Positions 12,016-18,557 of a stretch of 20,870 nucleotides of DNA are shown here, piece by piece. A program made the translations under genes and the position numbers. This DNA is from a virus: IMG/VR virus record IMGVR_UViG_3300049846_002872, positions 1 to 20,870 of that record; one strand, written 5' to 3'. The notes under the pieces are model-generated. The model was given only the letters and a program-made list of their open reading frames with translations. It did no database searches and was not told where the DNA came from. The stretch's first letter is position 1. Each line of letters opens with the position of its first letter.

Positions 12016-12644
12016 ATGTCCACTTTATCAGAATTCAACGCCTCTACAATATCATAATACACATCCCTAAGTGCATTCGCAATCTGATCTGGTACTTCCT
12101 TGTTTCCATGACTATAATTCTTCCATTTGTCGATGTGGTGGCTCAGCACTGCCATGGCCGCTTTGTTAATTTTTTTTGGAGTAGCATGATTCAATGTCCA
12201 ATCCTTAAGACGATCCTTGTCAGCGCGACGAGATATGGCCGCAACCAGTGAGTTCGGCAGAGGCATAATATCCCTGAAAGGAGCTGGCACAGTTTGTTCT
12301 ATAGATCCGTCATCGCCCACCTCTAACAAGCCGCACTCTACCGGAATTTCCATAATATCGAGCAAACCTTTTGGTGTGACGAAGTAGAACTCATTGCTCA
12401 ATCTGAGCCCGGCCCGTCTCTTGAGGGGTGTATTAATTTCTTTCAAAAAGTCGGATCGAGAAACCTTCACCTCATAACACCTGGTCATGTAACGCTTGGA
12501 TCTATAATAATTTACAACCCACAAATCAAAACGCTGCATCACACTCTTGTCCAAGCCAGCACCGATCTTAAGCTCTTGAAAAACAGCCCACTCTTTTGGA
12601 TCATGAGCGTTTTTTAATTTTTCTGTGACTTCTTTGGTGTCCAT
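12012..12644 (-). CDS. MmcB-like PD-(D/E)XK nuclease-family protein
   Basis: A 210-residue protein whose first half resembles the MmcB-like DNA-repair family of PD-(D/E)XK folds. Residues 39-42 (FDLW) give the acidic residue Asp40, and YEVKVSRSDF (57-66) gives the E-x-K pair (Glu58, Lys60). RLSNEFYFVTPKGL (81-94) and the following CGLLEVGDDG match the family pattern. The C-terminal part is helical with conserved-looking HIDKWKNY. I chose ATG 12644 because aaggaag lies 6 nt upstream. A start at 12695 would lack an SD and overlap more of the neighbour. Known relatives act in alkylation repair in alphaproteobacteria. Nuclease activity here is inferred. Confidence 0.72.
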   Translation of the reverse strand: MDTKEVTEKLKNAHDPKEWAVFQELKIGAGLDKSVMQRFDLWVVNYYRSKRYMTRCYEVKVSRSDFLKEINTPLKRRAGLRLSNEFYFVTPKGLLDIMEIPVECGLLEVGDDGSIEQTVPAPFRDIMPLPNSLVAAISRRADKDRLKDWTLNHATPKKINKAAMAVLSHHIDKWKNYSHGNKEVPDQIANALRDVYYDIVEALNSDKVDI

Positions 12645-12846
12645 TCGGCTCTTCCTTTGTCGGCCCATAATAGAAAACAGGCTTTGTGCCATCAATGTAA
12701 ACTTCCTTGGAATCCGGGCAATGAACTTCTAAATAACCATTAATTAAATTAAGAATATCACCATGTTGCAGTTCATGATCCGCCATTTCAAGTAGTAATG
12801 GTTCTATTTCTAATAAGATATCTCCCAGTCTGCGAATCTTAGGCAT
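12601..12846 (-). CDS. Small hypothetical protein
   Basis: An 81-residue protein of unknown family. The first 45 residues form a hydrophobic-acidic helix pair (MPKIRRLGDILLEIEPLLLE), then a short strand region (EVYIDGTKPVFYYGP), and the C-terminus is very basic (HQRSHRKIKKRS). ATG 12846 has a ggagt SD and overlaps the previous gene by 8 bp. The basic tail overlaps the SD and start of the next gene by 44 bp, so part of the tail may simply reflect that constraint. No function can be read. Confidence 0.65.
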   Translation of the reverse strand: MPKIRRLGDILLEIEPLLLEMADHELQHGDILNLINGYLEVHCPDSKEVYIDGTKPVFYYGPTKEEPNGHQRSHRKIKKRS

Positions 12847-13222
12847 GAGACACTCCGGACCCAGCGCACCGATCGCAGTCAATGTACGTGCTCCCCTCGT
12901 GGGTATTCCATGACTTGAACACTACTCCATTACCCTGACATACCGAACATCTTCCTGTTTTGTGTTCAAAATTGTTTAAAAGCGTTGCAAGCTGTTTTCT
13001 GGAAATCGTAACCTTGTGGCAGCTCGATCTGTCATAATATCTAGTTTTACCGTCTGGAAGCTGTGATATTGGGCCGACAGTGACAAGAAAGCCGTCAGAT
13101 AGAACTTCACTTGCGTACAACTTAAATTCAGACGCGTTCAGAACACATACGGAGATAGAGTCCAATGCTGCCTTTTCTAAAAAATCAACTGGCTTAAATT
13201 TAAGTACTGGATTTTTATACAT
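12839..13222 (-). CDS. Protein with DnaJ-like CxxCxGxG zinc motif
   Basis: A 127-residue protein. The first 85 residues form an uncharacterised mixed region. The C-terminus has RCSVCQGNG (91-99) and IDCDRCAGSG (114-123), two CxxCxGxG repeats as in the DnaJ zinc-finger domain, which here should bind one zinc. Such short phage proteins are common, and the motif alone does not imply chaperone activity because no J domain is present. ATG 13222 has an aggagc SD. It overlaps the next gene by 8 bp and is preceded by an 88-bp gap, so a promoter could lie there, but I see no convincing one. Confidence 0.72.
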   Translation of the reverse strand: MYKNPVLKFKPVDFLEKAALDSISVCVLNASEFKLYASEVLSDGFLVTVGPISQLPDGKTRYYDRSSCHKVTISRKQLATLLNNFEHKTGRCSVCQGNGVVFKSWNTHEGSTYIDCDRCAGSGVSHA

Positions 13223-13310
13223 AGTGCTTGCTCCTATAACTCTCGCCAGAGAATTCTTCTAAACTAAGCAAGATACCAAGCCGTAGCCTTAAGTAAAAAA
13301 ATACAACATA
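13223..13310. other. Short gap without a gene
   Basis: This gap of 88 bp lies in a leftward operon that otherwise has very small gaps. It contains the SD for the gene at 13222 and an A-rich stretch (taagtaaaaaaatac). I see no clear hairpin, promoter or open frame. Confidence 0.4.
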
Positions 13311-13724
13311 TTAAACCCCCTGCTCTTGGGATATCTCTGTTCCGCAATGCTTGCATGCCATTTTGACAAAATTAAAACTAACATTCACGAACTCGTGATT
13401 GCAAGATGGCGGAGATACGATTGATAGCGGTACAGAGCCAGGTTCGTTTTTGATGCGATCATAAAAATCTAACAGGGCGTCCATACTTTTCCGAAAAAGC
13501 TGACTGTGTAACCATGCTCCTATATTATCGGTGTGACCAATCACATGATCTGTGCTTATAGATGGTGCAAAAATACAATGACCGTTAGAATCATACCAAT
13601 GATCTTGGATAAAGGTAGCAAAAGGAGTTGAGACGCGATAGGCAAACTCATCCCTGTCTCCTATCGCCGTAATAACAGCCTTCTGGCCACTTTCCTTCTG
13701 TACTATATCGCCGACTTTTAGCAT
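13311..13724 (-). CDS. SH3/KOW-like protein with C-terminal zinc-binding motif
   Basis: A 137-residue protein. The N-terminus (MLKVGDIVQKESGQKAVITA) resembles the YodC/DUF2158-type small beta-barrel, whose members start with a VGDxVxLKSG pattern, and WYDSNG near residue 43 matches the family's aromatic-plus-turn end. The C-terminus has SCNHEF (Cys108, His110) and ACKHCGTE (Cys124, Cys127), a probable zinc site. A strong aggagg SD precedes ATG 13724. It shares the style of N-terminus with the protein at 7324-8031. Molecular role unknown. Confidence 0.72.
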   Translation of the reverse strand: MLKVGDIVQKESGQKAVITAIGDRDEFAYRVSTPFATFIQDHWYDSNGHCIFAPSISTDHVIGHTDNIGAWLHSQLFRKSMDALLDFYDRIKNEPGSVPLSIVSPPSCNHEFVNVSFNFVKMACKHCGTEISQEQGV

Positions 13725-13741
13725 GAACTCCTCCTGAAGTC

Positions 13742-13984
13742 TTATTCCCCATCTTCCGCCTTCCTTGAGATATATCGGTTGTTTTCGACAGATTCTAAAG
13801 TGCTTGAGCTAAATTTATGAATTTCGCCACTTTTGTCTCTCAAAACAATGATTTTGCCAGAATCTTTCATAAATATCATGGATTCAGAAGGCTCTCCGTC
13901 ATCACTTTCAACCAAAACCTTGTCACCTTGCTCAATATCCTCAGCGATTTTAAGCAGTTCCCATTCACTAGATGCATGACTCAT
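13742..13984 (-). CDS. Small acidic hypothetical protein
   Basis: An 80-residue acidic protein with a helical start (MSHASSEWELLKIAEDIEQG) and a beta-rich remainder (KVLVESDDGE, MIFMKDSGKIIVLRDK). The GDKVLVESDDGEPSESMIFMKD order suggests another small SH3-like barrel, common in this operon. ATG 13984 was chosen because aaggag lies 6 nt upstream. A TTG two codons earlier has no better SD. It ends 17 bp before the next gene. Function unknown. Confidence 0.7.
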   Translation of the reverse strand: MSHASSEWELLKIAEDIEQGDKVLVESDDGEPSESMIFMKDSGKIIVLRDKSGEIHKFSSSTLESVENNRYISRKAEDGE

Positions 13985-13999
13985 ACACAACTCCTTATT

Positions 14000-15463
14000 T
14001 TAAATAGTCTTTTTAATAATCTGACCAAGTGTTTCATACACATCATGCCGGTCGTGTGCCGATTTCTCAAAAGATCTATAGGCATTTAGGGCTATATCAA
14101 CGATAATACACTCATTTGGCTCTTTCTTTCGAAGCACGCGCCCCATAGCCTGATAGGTTGTAACATCCGATTTATTTTGCAGAACATTAAATAATACCGA
14201 AGCATTCGGAATATCAACCCCTTCCGACAACAGTCGGTCATTGCTGACCAGTACTGGGCATAAGCCTTGCCCAAAGTCTTCAATCGGTTTTTTGAAATCT
14301 CCTGAAGCAACATTAAAATTCAACTCTCCGTCACACACTTTTTTAAACATAAGCCCAGCTCGAACTGTTTTAAATAAAACTATACATTTATGACCCTCGT
14401 TAATTGCACCTACCACTCTTTGCTTCAGGTACAACAAGAATTCTTTACGGCACACCAAGTCGTTATATGCTCGAGCCTTGTGCGTCTTGTCATGTAGCTG
14501 AATGGGTACACCAAAAGAATCCTTAAAAAGATAATTAATGCAATAAAATCTTGGCTTAGCCAACCAGCCATTCTCAATTCCCCATTTCGTGTCACGCTCA
14601 AAAACTACAGGACCCCCAAAAGCATGAATGCCGAGATCTAAACCGTCTGAGCGAAATGGTGTTGCGGTCAAGTTGTACATATATTCAGCCTTAGCTGCCA
14701 AGCAAACATCTACCCATGTTTTTGCTGACATGTGATGGCATTCATCAAAAATAATTACATCTGCGATATTGACGCAATTCATAGAAGAGCCAACTGTGGC
14801 AACCATAACCATTGAGCCAGGAATCATTTTGCGTTTAGAGCTGACCCCACAAGTGAGTGAAACGGCAGGTTTCACACAATCGACAACCTGTTTGACTAAA
14901 TACTCGGTTGGAACAACCACACATACGCGCTTCCCGGATGCAACTGCAGAAGCGCACACACTCTTAATCAGTAAGCTTTTGCCCAAGCCAGTAGCCATGA
15001 CGACAGTGCTGCGTTTATACTTCAGCAATTCTGTTACTCCATGAGATTGGTAGTCACGCAATTCAGGGAGTAAAACTGGGCTAATCTCACGATTCATGTA
15101 TAATTCTGGAGACAGAATGTCGAATAAATACCAAAAACCAATAGGCACTTCCATTCCTTGATCAGTTTCCGAAAAATATTCAGTAGTTAGATCTTCTCTA
15201 AGCTCGCCAAGACGCTTGGTGTACATGCTCAGCATCATTGCAGATTTTTTAGGATTAGTGGTCTTAAACTGTTTCCAGGCTTCAATTTGATCTACACATT
15301 GTTTGATCTGATAACCAACTGATTTATTTGTGGCTTTTAGATTTTCTCTAATATAATTGAGTGCTGTAGGTGAAGATTGATTTACATCTATCGATATTAG
15401 CAACGGATTTTCGTGTGCAGTGCCGATAAGACCTGGAATTTTTTGAAATTTTAAACGTCCCAT
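14000..15463 (-). CDS. SF2 DNA/RNA helicase (UvsW/XPB-like)
   Basis: A 487-residue superfamily-2 helicase, resembling phage UvsW-type and XPB/RAD25-type branch-migration helicases. Motifs in order are: LRDYQ (135-139), motif I ATGLGKS (157-163), Ia VVPTEYLVKQ (183-192), II DECHH (240-244), III TATPFR (266-271), V SNDRLLSEGVDIP (407-419) and VI QAMGRVLR (438-445). The N-terminal 130 residues are a separate region without clear match, long enough for a DNA-binding domain. ATG 15463 has an agga SD and a good promoter just upstream. It is the first gene of the leftward operon, so it is likely expressed early. A role in replication or recombination is known for relatives, not shown here. Confidence 0.92.
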   Translation of the reverse strand: MGRLKFQKIPGLIGTAHENPLLISIDVNQSSPTALNYIRENLKATNKSVGYQIKQCVDQIEAWKQFKTTNPKKSAMMLSMYTKRLGELREDLTTEYFSETDQGMEVPIGFWYLFDILSPELYMNREISPVLLPELRDYQSHGVTELLKYKRSTVVMATGLGKSLLIKSVCASAVASGKRVCVVVPTEYLVKQVVDCVKPAVSLTCGVSSKRKMIPGSMVMVATVGSSMNCVNIADVIIFDECHHMSAKTWVDVCLAAKAEYMYNLTATPFRSDGLDLGIHAFGGPVVFERDTKWGIENGWLAKPRFYCINYLFKDSFGVPIQLHDKTHKARAYNDLVCRKEFLLYLKQRVVGAINEGHKCIVLFKTVRAGLMFKKVCDGELNFNVASGDFKKPIEDFGQGLCPVLVSNDRLLSEGVDIPNASVLFNVLQNKSDVTTYQAMGRVLRKKEPNECIIVDIALNAYRSFEKSAHDRHDVYETLGQIIKKTI

Positions 15464-15489
15464 GAAAGTTTCCTGAAAAGTATCAATTC

Positions 15490-15518
15490 ACTCTAGCTCT
15501 TGCGCAGAAAACAGTCAA
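15490..15518 (-). promoter_or_regulatory. Sigma70-like promoter for the leftward operon
   Basis: On the minus strand TTGACT (15518-15513) and TAGAGT (15495-15490) are separated by 17 bp. The -35 matches the consensus at five of six positions and the -10 at four. Transcription would start about 15483, some 20 nt before the helicase ATG, and run through the leftward operon. Confidence 0.6.
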
Positions 15519-15553
15519 ACCTTTTCTAGCATTGCTGCTAATGAAAAATTCCC

Positions 15554-15568
15554 CCTATATCCTATAGG
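15554..15568. promoter_or_regulatory. Candidate operator between divergent promoters
   Basis: A perfect inverted repeat, cctata-tcc-tatagg, sits between the two divergent promoters, touching the -35 of the rightward one. It could bind a dimeric repressor or activator. No regulator is identified with it. Confidence 0.4.
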
Positions 15569-15598
15569 TTGTATTCAAGAGTCAAATTGGTGTAAAAT
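15569..15598 (+). promoter_or_regulatory. Candidate rightward promoter
   Basis: TTGTAT (15569-15574) and TAAAAT (15593-15598) are 18 bp apart. The -10 region reads ttggtgtaaaatg, close to the sequence at the promoter near 18.5 kb. Transcription would start about 15605, at the ATG of the first gene itself. Confidence 0.5.
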
Positions 15599-15604
15599 GG
15601 CATT

Positions 15605-15997
15605 ATGATTATAACTTCTTACGAAATTCAACTTTTGTTTAAAAACGTACATCGCTTCCCCTGGAATTTCGCTAACATCTCAGTCCCCAGAACCGGCCCC
15701 ATTCATTCATACCTTTGCGAGATCTTGGCGCCCTATGCTGACGGTGAATTGAGATCATTTATGCGTGGCAAGCCATCGTGGAGTGAGCTACAGTCTTTTG
15801 AACGCCGAGCCGAGAGTTTGCTGGTTAAGAGAATTGTCGAGTACAGTGAGGAGTTTTATCAAAAAAACAAATCAGAACGCAGGGATATTGCGGATGCAGT
15901 TTTGCTTTTTTTAGTGAATTATGAGCCGTTTTTTAATGATTTTAGCGACAAGCTCAAAGAAAAGCTTAGACTTGGCTTGATTGTGATGAAGAATTAG
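15605..15997 (+). CDS. Hypothetical protein, possibly leaderless mRNA
   Basis: A 130-residue protein without recognised family. It has a mixed N-terminal 45 residues (MIITSYEIQLLFKNVHRFPW), then charged amphipathic helices with a leucine pattern (SWSELQSFERRAESLLVKRI, ADAVLLFLVNYEPFFNDF). There are no membrane or metal motifs. The frame is well filled, but there is no SD upstream of ATG 15605. With the promoter -10 ending at 15598, the message may begin at the start codon. A downstream in-frame ATG (codon 54) has no SD either. It heads a rightward operon divergent from the helicase. Confidence 0.65.
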   Translation: MIITSYEIQLLFKNVHRFPWNFANISVPRTGPIHSYLCEILAPYADGELRSFMRGKPSWSELQSFERRAESLLVKRIVEYSEEFYQKNKSERRDIADAVLLFLVNYEPFFNDFSDKLKEKLRLGLIVMKN

Positions 15998-16024
15998 CCG
16001 ATACTAGTAGCGTGGAGGCAAATT

Positions 16025-16303
16025 ATGAGTAATTCCAGAATTTGCAATGTGGCTGTTTACTATCGAGATCTTCCTTTGGTTCTTAGCGGAATGATTTCTA
16101 AAGATGGTGCCATGACCGTTTCCAAAAATGGCATTATGCGCATAGAAGGTCATGATTGTCCGCGCCTGACCATTCATATCGAGTCGGTTGGCAATGAAGC
16201 CGCTGACAAGAAAAGAATTAAAAAATTATCCTCCTTGCTCGTTGAGCTGGCTTCCAACAACCAGATTGTTGGTTTTTCTTCTCCTTCGTTATTTTCCGTT
16301 TGA
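16025..16303 (+). CDS. Small hypothetical protein
   Basis: A 92-residue protein of unknown family. It is beta-rich to about residue 55 (ICNVAVYYRDLPLVLSGMIS, MRIEGHDCPRLTIHIESVG), then a basic helix (KKRIKKLSSLLVELASN) and a hydrophobic tail (FSSPSLFSV). A ggagg SD lies 7 nt before ATG 16025. It is the second gene of the rightward operon and is followed by a 53-bp gap. No function can be assigned. Confidence 0.72.
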   Translation: MSNSRICNVAVYYRDLPLVLSGMISKDGAMTVSKNGIMRIEGHDCPRLTIHIESVGNEAADKKRIKKLSSLLVELASNNQIVGFSSPSLFSV

Positions 16304-16335
16304 CTTTTCCCATTCGATGAGTTTAAGGTTTAGGT

Positions 16336-16353
16336 ATTGCTCAAGGAGGCAAT
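16336..16353 (+). promoter_or_regulatory. SD displayed in a hairpin loop
   Basis: Short arms attgc (16336-16340) and gcaat (16349-16353) enclose an 8-nt loop that contains aaggag, the SD for ATG 16357. A 5-bp stem is weak, so this may be chance. Confidence 0.3.
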
Positions 16354-16356
16354 GCT

Positions 16357-16557
16357 ATGACCGATAACCAAAATCCTAAATTTGATACTGATATTGAAGA
16401 TAAATACTTAGAACTTGAGTCGGCGATTGGTTTTATGAATTTTATAGCCATTCTTGTGCTGGCTGGCGCTTTATTTTGGATGGCTTTGCAAGTTCCAATT
16501 TACACGAATAATTTCATTCACAAATATCTTGAGGAGGGTCAGGGCAGTGGGATATAA
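16357..16557 (+). CDS. Small single-pass membrane protein
   Basis: A 66-residue protein with an acidic N-terminus (about 1-22), one clear transmembrane helix at about 24-45 (IGFMNFIAILVLAGALFWMA), and a polar C-terminus (about 20 residues). The acidic N-terminus and the near-neutral C-terminus leave topology open. A strong aaggagg SD, possibly shown in a hairpin loop, lies 7 nt before ATG 16357. The last 11 bp overlap the CYTH gene. Function unknown. It may place or partner the CYTH protein at the membrane, but this is speculative. Confidence 0.75.
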   Translation: MTDNQNPKFDTDIEDKYLELESAIGFMNFIAILVLAGALFWMALQVPIYTNNFIHKYLEEGQGSGI

Positions 16558-17143
16558 AGATCGCGAGGTTGAGATTAAGCTTTTGGTCACCTCTCACGAC
16601 TGCTTGTACGGCTCTGTTAATCGTCATATCAGGAAGTTTGTTGCTGAAATATTCCCTGAGTATGAAGAGATTTCTGGCAACTCTTTTGATCTGTATTGGA
16701 AAACAAGCGAGCATGCTATGGCTGATTTTGTTCGTTTACGAAGGAATAGATCGGGCGCATGTGTCACTATGAAGTCTACCGATCGCGGAGACAACGTAGA
16801 CCGGGTTGAAGTTGATCTGAGCGTTGATAGTTTTAAGCAAGCGCACTCCGTCCTATCGGGTATCTTTCCGGAAGCCCCGACAAAGGTGAAAAAGAAATAC
16901 AATGTGTATTTTTTAGAAAACGAAGACACTACGATTTCGGTTTATGCGGTTGATGGCGACAAGGCTAATAACGTGTTTGTCGAAGTCGAGGCTCGCACCT
17001 TAACTCGTGTTAAGGATTTAGTTAAGCAATTGGTAGAAAAGACTGAGTGGGAATATGCCTGGTCGAAGAGTAGCTTGTTTAATATTTTTGTTCAAGAGCA
17101 GAAAATCAAACTAGCCCGTGTTGAAGAATTTTTGGAGGCCTAG
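16547..17143 (+). CDS. CYTH-domain protein (triphosphate tunnel metalloenzyme family)
   Basis: A 198-residue protein with CYTH features. The N-terminal E-x-E-x-K motif is at residues 7-11 (EVEIK), followed by alternating charged strand residues typical of the eight-strand tunnel: FVRLRRNRSG, VTMKSTDRG, RVEVDLSV and, later, VFVEVEART. Family members (adenylate cyclase CyaB, thiamine triphosphatase, polyphosphatases) bind triphosphate substrates and a divalent metal inside the tunnel. The substrate here cannot be read, so a phosphatase or cyclase are both possible. I chose GTG 16547, with gaggagg 9 nt upstream, because the EVEIK strand then starts near the N-terminus. An in-frame ATG at 16454 lies inside the membrane-protein gene. 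Confidence 0.78.
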   Translation: MGYKDREVEIKLLVTSHDCLYGSVNRHIRKFVAEIFPEYEEISGNSFDLYWKTSEHAMADFVRLRRNRSGACVTMKSTDRGDNVDRVEVDLSVDSFKQAHSVLSGIFPEAPTKVKKKYNVYFLENEDTTISVYAVDGDKANNVFVEVEARTLTRVKDLVKQLVEKTEWEYAWSKSSLFNIFVQEQKIKLARVEEFLEA

Positions 17144-17144
17144 A

Positions 17145-17405
17145 ATGTCAGAAGGAACGCACGCTATTGATATTTTGTCTGCTCGGCGCGACTCACGTAA
17201 GAGAGCTGCGGACCCTGCACTTTCCAGCGTTTTTCGGCACTTTGCTGAATTTGTTAGAAAATCAGATGGTTTCATAGAAACTGATACTGGAGATGTTAGA
17301 ATTTCCTCATATTATCAAACGCTTCTTGGGTTGACTCAAGTTTTTGATGCATACGTCGATACACTTCATGTGACTGATGTGAATCGAGATGGTGTGGAAT
17401 TGTAA
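17145..17405 (+). CDS. Small hypothetical protein
   Basis: An 86-residue soluble protein with a basic, helical N-terminal half (HAIDILSARRDSRKRAADPA) and a second half with aromatic residues (YYQTLLGLTQVFDAYVDTLH). There is no recognised motif. ATG 17145 follows ggagg (17133-17137) and lies 1 bp after the CYTH gene stop, so the two are probably co-translated. A start nine codons upstream lacks an SD. Partnership with the CYTH protein is possible from position, not shown. Confidence 0.72.
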   Translation: MSEGTHAIDILSARRDSRKRAADPALSSVFRHFAEFVRKSDGFIETDTGDVRISSYYQTLLGLTQVFDAYVDTLHVTDVNRDGVEL

Positions 17406-17418
17406 AAGGAGAATTTGT

Positions 17419-17625
17419 ATGACTAAAAGTGTTAAATTGGCTGTCGGTGCCTTGGTTTTGGTAAGTGCTGCTGTAATATTGACATTTTTGCTTCGTAGGC
17501 ATTTGAATCCTCCTATGACAGATTCTCTTTGCGAGGATAGGTGTCATGCTGAGGGGTTTCATCACAGCAATGTAATTGACAATATTTGCATTTGTGGTGT
17601 TTGGGAAGAGAATGAAGGAAGGTAG
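17419..17625 (+). CDS. Membrane-anchored Cys-rich small protein
   Basis: A 68-residue protein with an N-terminal signal-anchor helix (VKLAVGALVLVSAAVILTFL, about 4-23) after a basic start (MTKS), then RRH and a roughly 40-residue domain with four cysteines (LCEDRC, ICIC). The cysteines may form disulfides if the domain is outside, or bind metal if inside. ATG 17419 has an aaggag SD. Family not recognised. It resembles the other small exported proteins of the leftward operon only in style. Confidence 0.72.
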   Translation: MTKSVKLAVGALVLVSAAVILTFLLRRHLNPPMTDSLCEDRCHAEGFHHSNVIDNICICGVWEENEGR

Positions 17626-17646
17626 ACAGGAAGGAGGCTTGGGGGA

Positions 17647-17970
17647 ATGATTAGTAAGCTTGAATATGGCAAGTACATCGTTCTTGGCATAAATAGCGAG
17701 CTTGTGCCAACCTCCTCTATTAGTGGAAGCGACAGGGTGGTTGGGTGGTGGAATGGTTCTGGGATTTGTTCAATTAATACTATTAATTTTTTTCAATCTT
17801 CTCCGCGAATGAGTCGATATCTTCCATTTTCTCAAGAACAGGCCAACAAGATTATTATCGCCAATGAATGGGATCGGGTGCATATCGTTAATGTGTGTGA
17901 CTGCGGAAGTCTAAAGACAGGATTCAGCACTCACTCATATTGGTGCTCGATGTCTGGAAAGGAAGCTTAA
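17647..17970 (+). CDS. Hypothetical protein with CxC motif
   Basis: A 107-residue protein of unknown family, mixed alpha/beta, beginning MISKLEYGKYIVLGIN. Cysteines occur at GICSI, VCDCGS and YWCSM, the last three perhaps forming a metal site. Trp-rich turns (VVGWWNGSG) and SRYLPFSQEQANKIII suggest a compact soluble domain. The purine-rich leader (aggaggcttgggggaatg) contains several possible SD sequences. Stop and next start are separated by 1 bp. No function can be assigned. Confidence 0.72.
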   Translation: MISKLEYGKYIVLGINSELVPTSSISGSDRVVGWWNGSGICSINTINFFQSSPRMSRYLPFSQEQANKIIIANEWDRVHIVNVCDCGSLKTGFSTHSYWCSMSGKEA

Positions 17971-17971
17971 C

Positions 17972-18421
17972 ATGGCCAGTAAGATTCAAGAATATTTACG
18001 TTTTATTAAAAGTTACTCGATAGAGTCTGTGATTATTTTGGAAGTAAATACTTTGTATACGCAGGAAAAAATCCAGATTTCGTGGAAGGCGGACAAAGAG
18101 GATGAGTGGATTGTTCTATCTTCTGGCAAAGAGGTTGTAGTTACGACAGACTCGTTACTCAAGGAGTTGGCGGATCGTCATGCCGATTTGTCGAATCTTG
18201 AGGCTCAGCTTCTCTCTATGATGTGTCAAGAAGCTGCTTATTACAATTCTATTCTTAAAAAAATTAAAACTATTCTTGGCGATGAGATTTTTGACAATGC
18301 GATACGCGAGTATGACGATTTTCTTCAATCCGTGATGAAAATCATTCGAGAACTAACCGGTTCTCCGACAGAGCCGGAAGCCAGGCCACGCCTATCCATA
18401 GTGCCTAAAAAAGATCAATAA
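17972..18421 (+). CDS. Helical hypothetical protein, end of operon
   Basis: A 149-residue protein of unknown family. A short N-terminal helix (SKIQEYLRFIKSY) leads to a strand pair (VIILEVNTLY, KIQISWKADKE), then long helices (about 60-128) with a leucine/isoleucine repeat, and a Pro/Arg-rich tail ending KKDQ. ATG 17972 has an aaaggaag SD inside the previous gene. It is the last gene of the rightward operon. A 136-bp gap with a hairpin and a promoter follows. Function unknown. Confidence 0.72.
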   Translation: MASKIQEYLRFIKSYSIESVIILEVNTLYTQEKIQISWKADKEDEWIVLSSGKEVVVTTDSLLKELADRHADLSNLEAQLLSMMCQEAAYYNSILKKIKTILGDEIFDNAIREYDDFLQSVMKIIRELTGSPTEPEARPRLSIVPKKDQ

Positions 18422-18423
18422 CA

Positions 18424-18446
18424 ATAGTAATTAACTTAATTATTAT
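18424..18446 (+). terminator. AT-rich stem-loop after the operon end
   Basis: A 10-bp stem (18424-18433 with 18437-18446, one G-U pair) closes a 3-nt loop immediately after the stop at 18419-18421. It contains almost only A-T pairs and lacks a U-tract, so it is a weak terminator at best. The location between two transcription units makes termination or 3'-end protection plausible. Confidence 0.3.
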
Positions 18447-18476
18447 AGTACCTAACTGCCTAGCTCCATCAAGAAG

Positions 18477-18505
18477 TTGTTTTTAGTACTTTTTGGTGGT
18501 AAAAT
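18477..18505 (+). promoter_or_regulatory. Promoter for prohead protease and following genes
   Basis: TTGTTT (18477-18482) and TAAAAT (18500-18505) are exactly 17 bp apart, with an extended -10 (tggtaaaat). Transcription would begin about 18512, giving a leader of roughly 45 nt before ATG 18558. Confidence 0.6.
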
Positions 18506-18511
18506 GTAATC

Positions 18512-18534
18512 ATATCACATATTTTGTGCGATAT
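18512..18534 (+). promoter_or_regulatory. 5'-end hairpin in the protease leader
   Basis: Atatc (18512-18516) pairs with gatat (18530-18534), and aca (18517-18519) pairs with tgt (18525-18527), with a 2-nt bulge. If transcription starts near 18512, this hairpin is the very 5' end of the message and could protect it from decay. Confidence 0.35.
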
Positions 18535-18557
18535 TAATTAGTTACCGGGTAGAGAAA

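Noticed and set aside
14769-15044. Plus-strand frame inside the helicase gene
   Set aside because: It is antisense to conserved helicase motif I-II coding sequence and has no SD.
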